From assembly GCA_023053545.1 (NCBI GenBank), contig JAKZAN010000026.1, forward strand, positions 1-64,000: a stretch of DNA of 64,000 nt, given 5' to 3'. Below the pieces are notes generated by a model that saw nothing but the letters and a program-made list of their open reading frames with translations, was not told where the DNA came from and did no database searches. Position 1 is the first letter of the stretch, and every line of letters begins with the position of its first letter. The DNA is from Lepidurus packardi. Lineage: Eukaryota; Arthropoda; Branchiopoda; Notostraca; Triopsidae. Shown piece after piece: positions 1 to 15,000 of the stretch. Made by a program: the position numbers and the translations under genes.

Positions 1-3000
1 TCAATTATTATATTATATTATTTGCATGCAAAAAACGAAATTTCGACATTTGAAGAAAGCACAGTTAAGGTAATCTAATTTTGTCGTTTTTATCAATTAT
101 TATATTATATTATTTGCATGCAAAAAACCGAAAGGCATTTAAAGTACGCGAAATCAATACATAGATATAAACGAAATTTCGACATTTGAAGAAAGCACAG
201 TTAAGGCAATCTAATTTTGTCGTTTTTATCAATTATTATATTATATTATTTGCATGCAAAAAACGAAATTTCGACATTTGAAGAAAGCACAGTTAAGGCA
301 ATCTAATTTTGTCGTTTTTATCAATTATTATATTATATTATTTGCATGCAAAAAACGAAATTTCGACATTTGAAGAAAGCACAGTTAAGGCAATCTAATT
401 TTGTCGTTTTTATCAATTATTATATTATATTATTTGCATGCAAAAAACCGAAAGGCATTTAAAGTACGCGAAATCAATACATAGATATAAACGAAATTTC
501 GACATTTGAAGAAAGCATAGTTAAGGCAATCTAATTTTGTCGTTTTTATCAATTATTATATTATATTATTTGCATGCAAAAAACGAAATTTCGACATTTG
601 AAGAAAGCACAGTTAAGGCAATCTAATTTTGTCGTTTTTATCAATTATTATATTATATTATTTGCATGCAAAAAACGAAATTTCGACATTTGAAGAAAGC
701 ACAGTTAAGGCAATCTAATTTTGTCGTTTTTATCAATTATTATATTATATTATTTGCATGCAAAAAACGAAATTTCGACATTTGAAGAAAGCACAGTTAA
801 GGCAATCTAATTTTGTCGTTTTTATCAATTATTATATTATATTATTTGCATGCAAAAAACGAAATTTCGACATTTGAAGAAAGCACAGTTAAGGCAATCT
901 AATTTTGTCGTTTTTATCAATTATTATATTATATTATTTGCATGCAAAAAACGAAATTTCGACATTTGAAGAAAGCACAGTTAAGGCAATCTAATTTTGT
1001 CGTTTTTATCAATTATTATATTATATTATTTGCATGCAAAAAACGAAATTTCGACATTTGAAGAAAGCACAGTTAAGGCAATCTAATTTTGTCGTTTTTA
1101 TCAATTATTATATTATATTATTTGCATGCAAAAAACGAAATTTCGACATTTGAAGAAAGCACAGTTAAGGCAATCTAATTTTGTCGTTTTTATCAATTAT
1201 TATATTATATTATTTGCATGCAAAAAACGAAATTTCGACATTTGAAGAAAGCACAGTTAAGGCAATCTAATTTTGTCGTTTTTATCAATTATTATATTAT
1301 ATTATTTGCATGCAAAAAACCGAAAGGCATTTAAAGTACGCGAAATCAATACATAGATATAAACGAAATTTCGACATTTGAAGAAAGCACAGTTAAGGCA
1401 ATCTAATTTTGTCGTTTTTATCAATTATTATATTATATTATTTGCATGCAAAAAACGAAATTTCGACATTTGAAGAAAGCACAGTTAAGGCAATCTAATT
1501 TTGTCGTTTTTATCAATTATTATATTATATTATTTGCATGCAAAAAACGAAATTTCGACATTTGAAGAAAGCACAGTTAAGGCAATCTAATTTTGTCGTT
1601 TTTATCAATTATTATATTATATTATTTGCATGCAAAAAACGAAATTTCGACATTTGAAGAAAGCACAGTTAAGGCAATCTAATCTTGTCGTTTTTATCAA
1701 TTATTATATTATATTATTTGCATGCAAAAAACGAAATTTCGACATTTGAAGAAAGCACAGTTAAGGCAATCTAATTTTGTCGTTTTTATCAATTATTATA
1801 TTATATTATTTGCATGCAAAAAACCGAAAGGCATTTAAAGTACGCGAAATCAATACATAGATATAAACGAAATTTCGACATTTGAAGAAAGCACAGTTAA
1901 GGCAATCTAATTTTGTCGTTTTTATCAATTATTATATTATATTATTTGCATGCAAAAAACGAAATTTCGACATTTGAAGAAAGCACAGTTAAGGCAATCT
2001 AATTTTGTCGTTTTTATCAATTATTATATTATATTATTTGCATGCAAAAAACGAAATTTCGACATTTGAAGAAAGCACAGTTAAGGCAATCTAATTTTGT
2101 CGTTTTTATCAATTATTATATTATATTATTTGCATGCAAAAAACGAAATTTCGACATTTGAAGAAAGCACAGTTAAGGCAATCTAATTTTGTCGTTTTTA
2201 TCAATTATTATATTATATTATTTGCATGCAAAAAACGAAATTTCGACATTTGAAGAAAGCACAGTTAAGGCAATCTAATTTTGTCGTTTTTATCAATTAT
2301 TATATTATATTATTTGCATGCAAAAAACCGAAAGGCATTTAAAGTACGCGAAATCAATACATAGATATAAACGAAATTTCGACATTTGAAGAAAGCACAG
2401 TTAAGGCAATCTAATTTTGTCGTTTTTATCAATTATTATATTATATTATTTGCATGCAAAAAACCGAAAGGCATTTAAAGTACGCGAAATCAATACATAG
2501 ATATAAACGAAATTTCGACATTTGAAGAAAGCACAGTTAAGGCAATCTAATTTTGTCGTTTTTATCAATTATTATATTATATTATTTGCATGCAAAAAAC
2601 GAAATTTCGACATTTGAAGAAAGCACAGTTAAGGCAATCTAATTTTGTCGTTTTTATCAATTATTATATTATATTATTTGCATGCAAAAAACGAAATTTC
2701 GACATTTGAAGAAAGCACAGTTAAGGCAATCTAATTTTGTCGTTTTTATCAATTATTATATTATATTATTTGCATGCAAAAAACGAAATTTCGACATTTG
2801 AAGAAAGCACAGTTAAGGCAATCTAATTTTGTCGTTTTTATCAATTATTATATTATATTATTTGCATGCAAAAAACGAAATTTCGACATTTGAAGAAAGC
2901 ACAGTTAAGGCAATCTAATTTTGTCGTTTTTATCATTTATTATATTATATTATTTGCATGCAAAAAACCGAAAGGCATTTAAAGTACGCGAAATCAATAC

Positions 3001-6000
3001 ATAGATATAAACGAAATTTCGACATTTGAAGAAAGCACAGTTAAGGCAATCTAATTTTGTCGTTTTTATCAATTATTATATTATATTATTTGCATGCAAA
3101 AAACGAAATTTCGACATTTGAAGAAAGCACAGTTAAGGCAATCTAATTTTGTCGTTTTTATCAATTATTATATTATATTATTTGCATGCAAAAAACGAAA
3201 TTTCGACATTTGAAGAAAGCACAGTTAAGGCAATCTAATTTTGTCGTTTTTATCAATTATTATATTATATTATTTGCATGCAAAAAACGAAATTTCGACA
3301 TTTGAAGAAAGCACAGTTAAGGCAATCTAATTTTGTCGTTTTTATCAATTATTATATTATATTATTTGCATGCAAAAAACCGAAAGGCATTTAAAGTACG
3401 CGAAATCAATACATAGATATAAACGAAATTTCGACATTTGAAGAAAGCACAGTTAAGGCAATCTAATTTTGTCGTTTTTATCAATTATTATATTATATTA
3501 TTTGCATGCAAAAAACGAAATTTCGACATTTGAAGAAAGCACAGTTAAGGCAATCTAATTTTGTCGTTTTTATCAATTATTATATTATATTATTTGCATG
3601 CAAAAAACGAAATTTCGACATTTGAAGAAAGCACAGTTAAGGCAATCTAATTTTGTCGTTTTTATCAATTATTATATTATATTATTTGCATGCAAAAAAC
3701 CGAAAGGCATTTAAAGTACGCGAAATCAATACATAGATATAAACGAAATTTCGACATTTGAAGAAAGCACAGTTAAGGCAATCTAATTTTGTCGTTTTTA
3801 TCAATTATTATATTATATTATTTGCATGCAAAAAACGAAATTTCGACATTTGAAGAAAGCACAGTTAAGGCAATCTAATTTTGTCGTTTTTATCAATTAT
3901 TATATTATATTATTTGCATGCAAAAAACGAAATTTCGACATTTGAAGAAAGCACAGTTAAGGCAATCTAATTTTGTCGTTTTTATCAATTATTATATTAT
4001 ATTATTTGCATTCAAAAAACCGAAAGGCATTTAAAGTACGCGAAATCAATACATAGATATAAACGAAATTTCGACATTTGAAGAAAGCACAGTTAAGGCA
4101 ATCTAATTTTGTCGTTTTTATCAATTATTATATTATATTATTTGCATGCAAAAAACGAAATTTCGACATTTGAAGAAAGCACAGTTAAGGCAATCTAATT
4201 TTGTCGTTTTTATCAATTATTATATTATATTATTTGCATGCAAAAAACGAAATTTCGACATTTGAAGAAAGCACAGTTAAGGCAATCTAATTTTGTCGTT
4301 TTTATCAATTATTATATTATATTATTTGCATTCAAAAAACCTAAAGGCATTTAAAGTACGCGAAATCAATACATAGATATAAACGAAATTTCGACATTTG
4401 AAGAAAGCACAGTTAAGGCAATCTAATTTTGTCGTTTTTATCAATTATTATATTATATTATTTGCATGCAAAAAACGAAATTTCTACATTTGAAGAAAGC
4501 ACAGTTAAGGCAATCTAATTTTGTCGTTTTTATCAATTATTATATTATATTATTTGCATGCAAAAAACGAAATTTCGACATTTGAAGAAAGCACAGTTAA
4601 GGCAATCTAATTTTGTCGTTTTTATCAATTATTATATTATATTATTTGCATGCAAAAAACCGAAAGGCATTTAAAGTACGCGAAATCAATACATAGATAT
4701 AAACGAAATTTCGACATTTGAAGAAAGCACAGTTAAGGCAATCTAATTTTGTCGTTTTTATCAATTATTATATTATATTATTTGCATGCAAAAAACGAAA
4801 TTTCGACATTTGAAGAAAGCACAATTAAGGCAATCTAAATTTGTCGTTTTTATCAATTATTATATTATATTATTTGCATGCAAAAAACGAAATTTCGACA
4901 TTTGAAGAAAGCACAGTTAAGGCAATCTAATTTTGTCGTTTTTATCAATTATTATATTATATTATTTGCATGCAAAAAACGAAATTTCGACATTTGAAGA
5001 AAGCACAGTTAAGGCAATCTAATTTTGTCGTTTTTATCAATTATTATATTATATTATTTGCATGCAAAAAACGAAATTTCGACATTTGAAGAAAGCACAG
5101 TTAAGGCAATCTAATTTTGTCGTTTTTATCAATTATTATATTATATTATTTGCATGCAAAAAACGAAATTTCGACATTTGAAGAAAGCACAGTTAAGGCA
5201 ATCTAATTTTGTCGTTTTTATCAATTATTATATTATATTATTTGCATTCAAAAAACCGAAAGGCATTTAAAGTACGCGAAATCAATACATAGATATAAAC
5301 GAAATTTCGACATTTGAAGAAAGCACAGTTAAGGCAATCTAATTTTGTCGTTTTTATCAATTATTATATTATATTATTTGCATGCAAAAAACGAAATTTC
5401 GACATTTGAAGAAAGCACAGTTAAGGCAATCTAATTTTGTCGTTTTATCAATTATTATATTATATTATTTGCATGCAAAAAACGAAATTTCGACATTTGA
5501 AGAAAGCACAGTTAAGGCAATCTAATTTTGTCGTTTTTATCAATTATTATATTATATTATTTGCATGCAAAAAACGAAATTTCGACATTTGAAGAAAGCA
5601 CAGTTAAGGCAATCTAATTTTGTCGTTTTTATCAATTATTATATTATATTATTTGCATGCAAAAAACGAAATTTCGACATTTGAAGAAAGCACAGTTAAG
5701 GCAATCTAATTTTGTCGTTTTTATCAATTATTATATTATATTATTTGCATTCAAAAAACCGAAAGGCATTTAAAGTACGCGAAATCAATACATAGATATA
5801 AACGAAATTTCGACATTTGAAGAAAGCACAGTTAAGGCAATCTAATTTTGTCGTTTTTATCAATTATTATATTATATTATTTGCATGCAAAAAACGAAAT
5901 TTCGACATTTGAAGAAAGCACAGTTAAGGCAATCTAATTTTGTCGTTTTTATCAATTATTATATTATATTATTTGCATGCAAAAAACGAAATTTCGACAT

Positions 6001-9000
6001 TTGAAGAAAGCACAGTTAAGGCAATCTAATTTTGTCGTTTTTATCAATTATTATATTATATTATTTGCATTCAAAAAACCGAAAGGCATTTAAAGTACGC
6101 GAAATCAATACATAGATATAAACGAAATTTCGACATTTGAAGAAAGCACAGTTAAGGCAATCTAATTTTGTCGTTTTTATCAATTATTATATTATATTAT
6201 TTGCATGCAAAAAACGAAATTTCTACATTTGAAGAAAGCACAGTTAAGGCAATCTAATTTTGTCGTTTTTATCAATTATTATATTATATTATTTGCATGC
6301 AAAAAACGAAATTTCGACATTTGAAGAAAGCACAGTTAAGGCAATCTAATTTTGTCGTTTTTATCAATTATTATATTATATTATTTGCATGCAAAAAACC
6401 GAAAGGCATTTAAAGTACGCGAAATCAATACATAGATATAAACGAAATTTCGACATTTGAAGAAAGCACAGTTAAGGCAATCTAATTTTGTCGTTTTTAT
6501 CAATTATTATATTATATTATTTGCATGCAAAAAACGAAATTTCGACATTTGAAGAAAGCACAGTTAAGGCAATCTAAATTTGTCGTTTTTATCAATTATT
6601 ATATTATATTATTTGCATGCAAAAAACGAAATTTCGACATTTGAAGAAAGCACAGTTAAGGCAATCTAATTTTGTCGTTTTTATCAATTATTATATTATA
6701 TTATTTGCATGCAAAAAACGAAATTTCGACATTTGAAGAAAGCACAGTTAAGGCAATCTAATTTTGTCGTTTTTATCCATTATTATATTATATTATTTGC
6801 ATGCAAAAAACGAAATTTCGACATTTGAAGAAAGCACAGTTAAGGCAATCTAATTTTGTCGTTTTTATCAATTATTATATTATATTATTTGCATGCAAAA
6901 AACGAAATTTCGACATTTGAAGAAAGCACAGTTAAGGCAATCTAATTTTGTCGTTTTTATCAATTATTATATTATATTATTTGCATGCAAAAAACTAAAT
7001 TTCGACATTTGAAGAAAGCACAGTTAAGGCAATCTAATTTTGTCGTTTTTATCAATTATTATATTATATTATTTGCATGCAAAAAACCGAAAGGCATTTA
7101 AAGTACGCGAAATCAATACATAGATATAAACGAAATTTCGACATTTGAAGAAAGCACAGTTAAGGCAATCTAATTTTGTCGTTTTTATCAATTATTATAT
7201 TATATTATTTGCATGCAAAAAACGAAATTTCGACATTTGAAGAAAGCACAGTTAAGGCAATCTAATTTTGTCGTTTTTATCAATTATTATATTATATTAT
7301 TTGCATGCAAAAAACGAAATTTCGACATTTGAAGAAAGCACAGTTAAGGCAATCTAATTTTGTCGTTTTTATCAATTATTATATTATATTATTTGCATTC
7401 AAAAAACCGAAAGGCATTTAAAGTACGCGAAATCAATACATAGATATAAACGAAATTTCGACATTTGAAGAAAGCACAGTTAAGGCAATCTAATTTTGTC
7501 GTTTTTATCAATTATTATATTATATTATTTGCATGCAAAAAACGAAATTTCGACATTTGAAGAAAGCACAGTTAAGGCAATCTAATTTTGTCGTTTTTAT
7601 CAATTATTATATTATATTATTTGCATGCAAAAAACGAAATTTCGACATTTGAAGAAAGCACAGTTAAGGCAATCTAATTTTGTCGTTTTTATCAATTATT
7701 ATATTATATTATTTGCATGCAAAAAACGAAATTTCGACATTTGAAGAAAGCACAGTTAAGGCAATCTAATTTTGTCGTTTTTATCAATTATTATATTATA
7801 TTATTTGCATGCAAAAAACGAAATTTCGACATTTGAAGAAAGCACAGTTAAGGCAATCTAATTTTGTCGTTTTTATCAATTATTATATTATATTATTTGC
7901 ATGCAAAAAACGAAATTTCGACATTTGAAGAAAGCACAGTTAAGGCAATCTAATTTTGTCGTTTTTATCAATTATTATATTATATTATTTGCATTCAAAA
8001 AACCGAAAGGCATTTAAAGTACGCGAAATCAATACATAGATATAAACGAAATTTCGACATTTGAAGAAAGCACAGTTAAGGCAATCTAATTTTGTCGTTT
8101 TTATCAATTATTATATTATATTATTTGCATGCAAAAAACGAAATTTCGACATTTGAAGAAAGCACAGTTAAGGCAATCTAATTTTGTCGTTTTATCAATT
8201 ATTATATTATATTATTTGCATGCAAAAAACGAAATTTCGACATTTGAAGAAAGCACAGTTAAGGCAATCTAATTTTGTCGTTTTTATCAATTATTATATT
8301 ATATTATTTGCATGCAAAAAACGAAATTTCGACATTTGAAGAAAGCACAGTTAAGGCAATCTAATTTTGTCGTTTTTATCAATTATTATATTATATTATT
8401 TGCATGCAAAAAACGAAATTTCGACATTTGAAGAAAGCACAGTTAAGGCAATCTAATTTTGTCGTTTTTATCAATTATTATATTATATTATTTGCATGCA
8501 AAAAACGAAATTTCGACATTTGAAGAAAGCACAGTTAAGGCAATCTAATTTTGTCGTTTTTATCAATTATTATATTATATTATTTGCATGCAAAAAACCA
8601 AATTTCGACATTTGAAGAAAGCACAGTTAAGGCAATCTAATTTTGTCGTTTTTATCAATTATTATATTATATTATTTGCATGCAAAAAACGAAATTTCGA
8701 CATTTGAAGAAAGCACAGTTAAGGCAATCTAATTTTGTCGTTTTTATCAATTATTATATTATATTATTTGCATGCAAAAAACGAAATTTCGACATTTGAA
8801 GAAAGCACAGTTAAGGCAATCTAATTTTGTCGTTTTTATCAATTATTATATTATATTATTTGCATGCAAAAAACGAAATTTCGACATTTGAAGAAAGCAC
8901 AGTTAAGGCAATCTAATTTTGTCGTTTTTATCAATTATTATATTATATTATTTGCATGCAAAAAACGAAATTTCGACATTTGAAGAAAGCACAGTTAAGG

Positions 9001-12000
9001 CAATCTAATTTTGTCGTTTTTATCAATTATTATATTATATTATTTGCATGCAAAAAACGAAATTTCGACATTTGAAGAAAGCACAGTTAAGGCAATCTAA
9101 TTTTGTCGTTTTTATCAATTATTATATTATATTATTTGCATGCAAAAAACCGAAAGGCATTTAAAGTACGCGAAATCAATACATAGATATAAACGAAATT
9201 TCGACATTTGAAGAAAGCACAGTTAAGGCAATCTAATTTTGTCGTTTTTATCAATTATTATATTATATTATTTGCATGCAAAAAACGAAATTTCGACATT
9301 TGAAGAAAGCACAGTTAAGGCAATCTAATTTTGTCGTTTTTATCAATTATTATATTATATTATTTGCATGCAAAAAACGAAATTTCGACATTTGAAGAAA
9401 GCACAGTTAAGGCAATCTAATTTTGTCGTTTTTATCAATTATTATATTATATTATTTGCATGCAAAAAACGAAATTTCGACATTTGAAGAAAGCACAGTT
9501 AAGGCAATCTAATTTTGTCGTTTTTATTAATTATTATATTATATAATTTGCATGCAAAAAACGAAATTTCGACATTTGAAGAAAGCACAGTTAAGGCAAT
9601 CTAATTTTGTCGTTTTTATCAATTATTATATTATATTATTTGCATGCAAAAAACGAAATTTCGACATTTGAAGAAAGCACAGTTAAGGCAATCTAATTTT
9701 GTCGTTTTTATCAATTATTATATTATATTATTTGCATGCAAAAAACGAAATTTCGACATTTGAAGAAAGCACAGTTAAGGCAATCTAATTTTGTCGTTTT
9801 TATCAATTATTATATTATATTATTTGCATGCAAAAAACGAAATTTCGACATTTGAAGAAAGCACAGTTAAGGCAATCTAATTTTGTCGTTTTTATCAATT
9901 ATTATATTATATTATTTGCATGCAAAAAACGAAATTTCGACATTTGAAGAAAGCACAGTTAAGGCAATCTAATTTTGTCGTTTTTATCAATTATTATATT
10001 ATATTATTTGCATGCAAAAAACGAAATTTCGACATTTGAAGAAAGCACAGTTAAGGCAATCTAATTTTGTCGTTTTTATCAATTATTATATTATATTATT
10101 TGCATGCAAAAAACGAAATTTCGACATTTGAAGAAACCACAGTTAAGGCAATCTAATTTTGTCGTTTTTATCAATTATTATATTATATTATTTGCATGCA
10201 AAAAACGAAATTTCGACATTTGAAGAAAGCACAGTTAAGGCAATCTAATTTTGTCGTTTTTATCAATTATTATATTATATTATTTGCATGCAAAAAACGA
10301 AATTTCGACATTTGAAGAAAGCACAGTTAAGGCAATCTAATTTTGTCGTTTTTATCAATTATTATATTATATTATTTGCATGCAAAAAACGAAATTTCGA
10401 CATTTGAAGAAACCACAGTTAAGGCAATCTAATTTTGTCGTTTTTATCAATTATTATATTATATTATTTGCATGCAAAAAACGAAATTTCGACATTTGAA
10501 GAAAGCACAGTTAAGGCAATCTAATTTTGTCGTTTTTATCAATTATTATATTATATTATTTGCATGCAAAAAACGAAATTTCGACATTTGAAGAAAGCAC
10601 AGTTAAGGCAATCTAATTTTGTCGTTTTTATCAATTATTATACTATATTATTTGCATTCAAAAAACCGAAAGGCATTTAAAGTACGCGAAATCAATACAT
10701 AGATATAAACGAAATTTCGACATTTGAAGAAAGCACAGTTAAGGCAATCTAATTTTGTCGTTTTTATCAATTATTATATTATATTATTTGCATGCAAAAA
10801 ACGAAATTTCGACATTTGAAGAAAGCACAGTTAAGGCAATCTAATTTTGTCGTTTTTATCAATTATTATATTATATTATTTGCATGCAAAAAACGAAATT
10901 TCGACATTTGAAGAAAGCACAGTTAAGGCAATCTAATTTTGTCGTTTTTATCAATTATTATATTATATTATTTGCATGCAAAAAACGAAATTTCGACATT
11001 TGAAGAAAGCACAGTTAAGGCAATCTAATTTTGTCGTTTTTATCAATTATTATATTATATTATTTGCATGCAAAAAACCGAAAGGCATTTAAAGTACGCG
11101 AAATCAATACATAGATATAAACGAAATTTCGACATTTGAAGAAAGCACAGTTAAGGCAATCTAATTTTGTCGTTTTTATCAATTATTATATTATATTATT
11201 TGCATGCAAAAAACGAAATTTCGACATTTGAAGAAAGCACAGTTAAGGCAATCTAATTTTGTCGTTTTTATCAATTATTATATTATATTATTTGCATTCA
11301 AAAAACCGAAAGGCATTTAAAGTACGCGAAATCAATACATAGATATAAACGAAATTTCGACATTTGAAGAAAGCACAGTTAAGGCAATCTAATTTTGTCG
11401 TTTTTATCAATTATTATATTATATTATTTGCATGCAAAAAACGAAATTTCGACATTTGAAGAAAGCACAGTTAAGGCAATCTAATTTTGTCGTTTTTATC
11501 AATTATTATATTATATTATTTGCATGCAAAAAACGAAATTTCGACATTTGAAGAAAGCACAGTTAAGGCAATCTAATTTTGTCGTTTTTATCAATTATTA
11601 TATTATATTATTTGCATGCAAAAAACGAAATTTCGACATTTGAAGAAAGCACAGTTAAGGCAATCTAATTTTGTCGTTTTTATCAATTATTATATTATAT
11701 TATTTGCATGCAAAAAACGAAATTTCGACATTTGAAGAAAGCACAGTTAAGGCAATCTAATTTTGTCGTTTTTATCAATTATTATATTATATTATTTGCA
11801 TTCAAAAAACCGAAAGGCATTTAAAGTACGCGAAATCAATACATAGATATAAACGAAATTTCGACATTTGAAGAAAGCACAGTTAAGGCAATCTAATTTT
11901 GTCGTTTTTATCAATTATTATATTATATTATTTGCATGCAAAAAACGAAATTTCGACATTTGAAGAAAGCACAGTTAAGGCAATCTAATTTTGTCGTTTT

Positions 12001-15000
12001 ATCAATTATTATATTATATTATTTGCATGCAAAAAACGAAATTTCGACATTTGAAGAAAGCACAGTTAAGGCAATCTAATTTTGTCGTTTTTATCAATTA
12101 TTATATTATATTATTTGCATGCAAAAAACGAAATTTCGACATTTGAAGAAAGCACAGTTAAGGCAATCTAATTTTGTCGTTTTTATCAATTATTATATTA
12201 TATTATTTGCATGCAAAAAACGAAATTTCGACATTTGAAGAAAGCACAGTTAAGGCAATCTAATTTTGTCGTTTTTATCAATTATTATATTATATTATTT
12301 GCATGCAAAAAACGAAATTTCGACATTTGAAGAAAGCACAGTTAAGGCAATCTAATTTTGTCGTTTTTATCAATTATTATATTATATTATTTGCATGCAA
12401 AAAACGAAATTTCGACATTTGAAGAAAGCACAGTTAAGGCAATCTAATTTTGTCGTTTTTATCAATTATTATATTATATTATTTGCATGCAAAAAACGAA
12501 ATTTCGACATTTGAAGAAAGCACAGTTAAGGCAATCTAATTTTGTCGTTTTTATCAATTATTATATTATATTATTTGCATGCAAAAAACGAAATTTCGAC
12601 ATTTGAAGAAAGCACAGTTAAGGCAATCTAATTTTGTCGTTTTTATCAATTATTATATTATATTATTTGCATGCAAAAAACGAAATTTCGACATTTGAAG
12701 AAAGCACAGTTAAGGCAATCTAATTTTGTCGTTTTTATCAATTATTATATTATATTATTTGCATGCAAAAAACGAAATTTCGACATTTGAAGAAAGCACA
12801 GTTAAGGCAATCTAATTTTGTCGTTTTTATCAATTATTATATTATATTATTTGCATACAAAAAACGAAATTTCGACATTTGAAGAAAGCACAGTTAAGGC
12901 AATCTAATTTTGTCGTTTTTATCAATTATTATATTATATTATTTGCATGCAAAAAACCGAAAGGCATTTAAAGTACGCGAAATCAATACATAGATATAAA
13001 CGAAATTTCGACATTTGAAGAAAGCACAGTTAAGGCAATCTAATTTTGTCGTTTTTATCAATTATTATATTATATTATTTGCATGCAAAAAACGAAATTT
13101 CGACATTTGAAGAAAGCACAGTTAAGGCAATCTAATTTTGTCGTTTTTATCAATTATTATATTATATTATTTGCATGCAAAAAACGAAATTTCGACATTT
13201 GAAGAAAGCACAGTTAAGGCAATCTAATTTTGTCGTTTTTATCAATTATTATATTATATTATTTGCATGCAAAAAACGAAATTTCGACATTTGAAGAAAG
13301 CACAGTTAAGGCAATCTAATTTTGTCGTTTTTATCAATTATTATATTATATTATTTGCATGCAAAAAACGAAATTTCGACATTTGAAGAAAGCACAGTTA
13401 AGGCAATCTAATTTTGTCGTTTTTATCAATTATTATATTATATTATTTGCATGCAAAAAACGAAATTTCGACATTTGAAGAAAGCACAGTTAAGGCAATC
13501 TAATTTTGTCGTTTTTATCAATTATTATATTATATTATTTGCATACAAAAAACGAAATTTCGACATTTGAAGAAAGCACAGTTAAGGCAATCTAATTTTG
13601 TCGTTTTTATCAATTATTATATTATATTATTTGCATGCAAAAAACCGAAAGGCATTTAAAGTACGCGAAATCAATACATAGATATAAACGAAATTTCGAC
13701 ATTTGAAGAAAGCACAGTTAAGGCAATCTAATTTTGTCGTTTTTATCAATTATTATATTATATTATTTGCATGCAAAAAACGAAATTTCGACATTTGAAG
13801 AAAGCACAGTTAAGGCAATCTAATTTTGTCGTTTTTATCAATTATTATATTATATTATTTGCATGCAAAAAACGAAATTTCGACATTTGAAGAAAGCACA
13901 GTTAAGGCAATCTAATTTTGTCGTTTTTATCAATTATTATATTATATTATTTGCATGCAAAAAACGAAATTTCGACATTTGAAGAAAGCACAGTTAAGGC
14001 AATCTAATTTTGTCGTTTTTATTAATTATTATATTATATAATTTGCATGCAAAAAACGAAATTTCGACATTTGAAGAAAGCACAGTTAAGGCAATCTAAT
14101 TTTGTCGTTTTTATCAATTATTATATTATATTATTTGCATGCAAAAAACGAAATTTCGACATTTGAAGAAAGCACAGTTAAGGCAATCTAATTTTGTCGT
14201 TTTTATCAATTATTATATTATATTATTTGCATGCAAAAAACGAAATTTCGACATTTGAAGAAAGCACAGTTAAGGCAATCTAATTTTGTCGTTTTTATCA
14301 ATTATTATATTATATTATTTGCATGCAAAAAACGAAATTTCGACATTTGAAGAAAGCACAGTTAAGGCAATCTAATTTTGTCGTTTTTATCAATTATTAT
14401 ATTATATTATTTGCATGCAAAAAACGAAATTTCGACATTTGAAGAAAGCACAGTTAAGGCAATCTAATTTTGTCGTTTTTATCAATTATTATATTATATT
14501 ATTTGCATGCAAAAAACGAAATTTCGACATTTGAAGAAAGCACAGTTAAGGCAATCTAATTTTGTCGTTTTTATCAATTATTATATTATATTATTTGCAT
14601 GCAAAAAACGAAATTTCGACATTTGAAGAAAGCACAGTTAAGGCAATCTAATTTTGTCGTTTTTATCAATTATTATATTATATTATTTGCATGCAAAAAA
14701 CGAAATTTCGACATTTGAAGAAAGCACAGTTAAGGCAATCTAATTTTGTCGTTTTTATCAATTATTATATTATATTATTTGCATGCAAAAAACGAAATTT
14801 CGACATTTGAAGAAAGCACAGTTAAGGCAATCTAATTTTGTCGTTTTTATCAATTATTATACTATATTATTTGCATTCAAAAAACCGAAAGGCATTTAAA
14901 GTACGCGAAATCAATACATAGATATAAACGAAATTTCGACATTTGAAGAAAGCACAGTTAAGGCAATCTAATTTTGTCGTTTTTATCAATTATTATATTA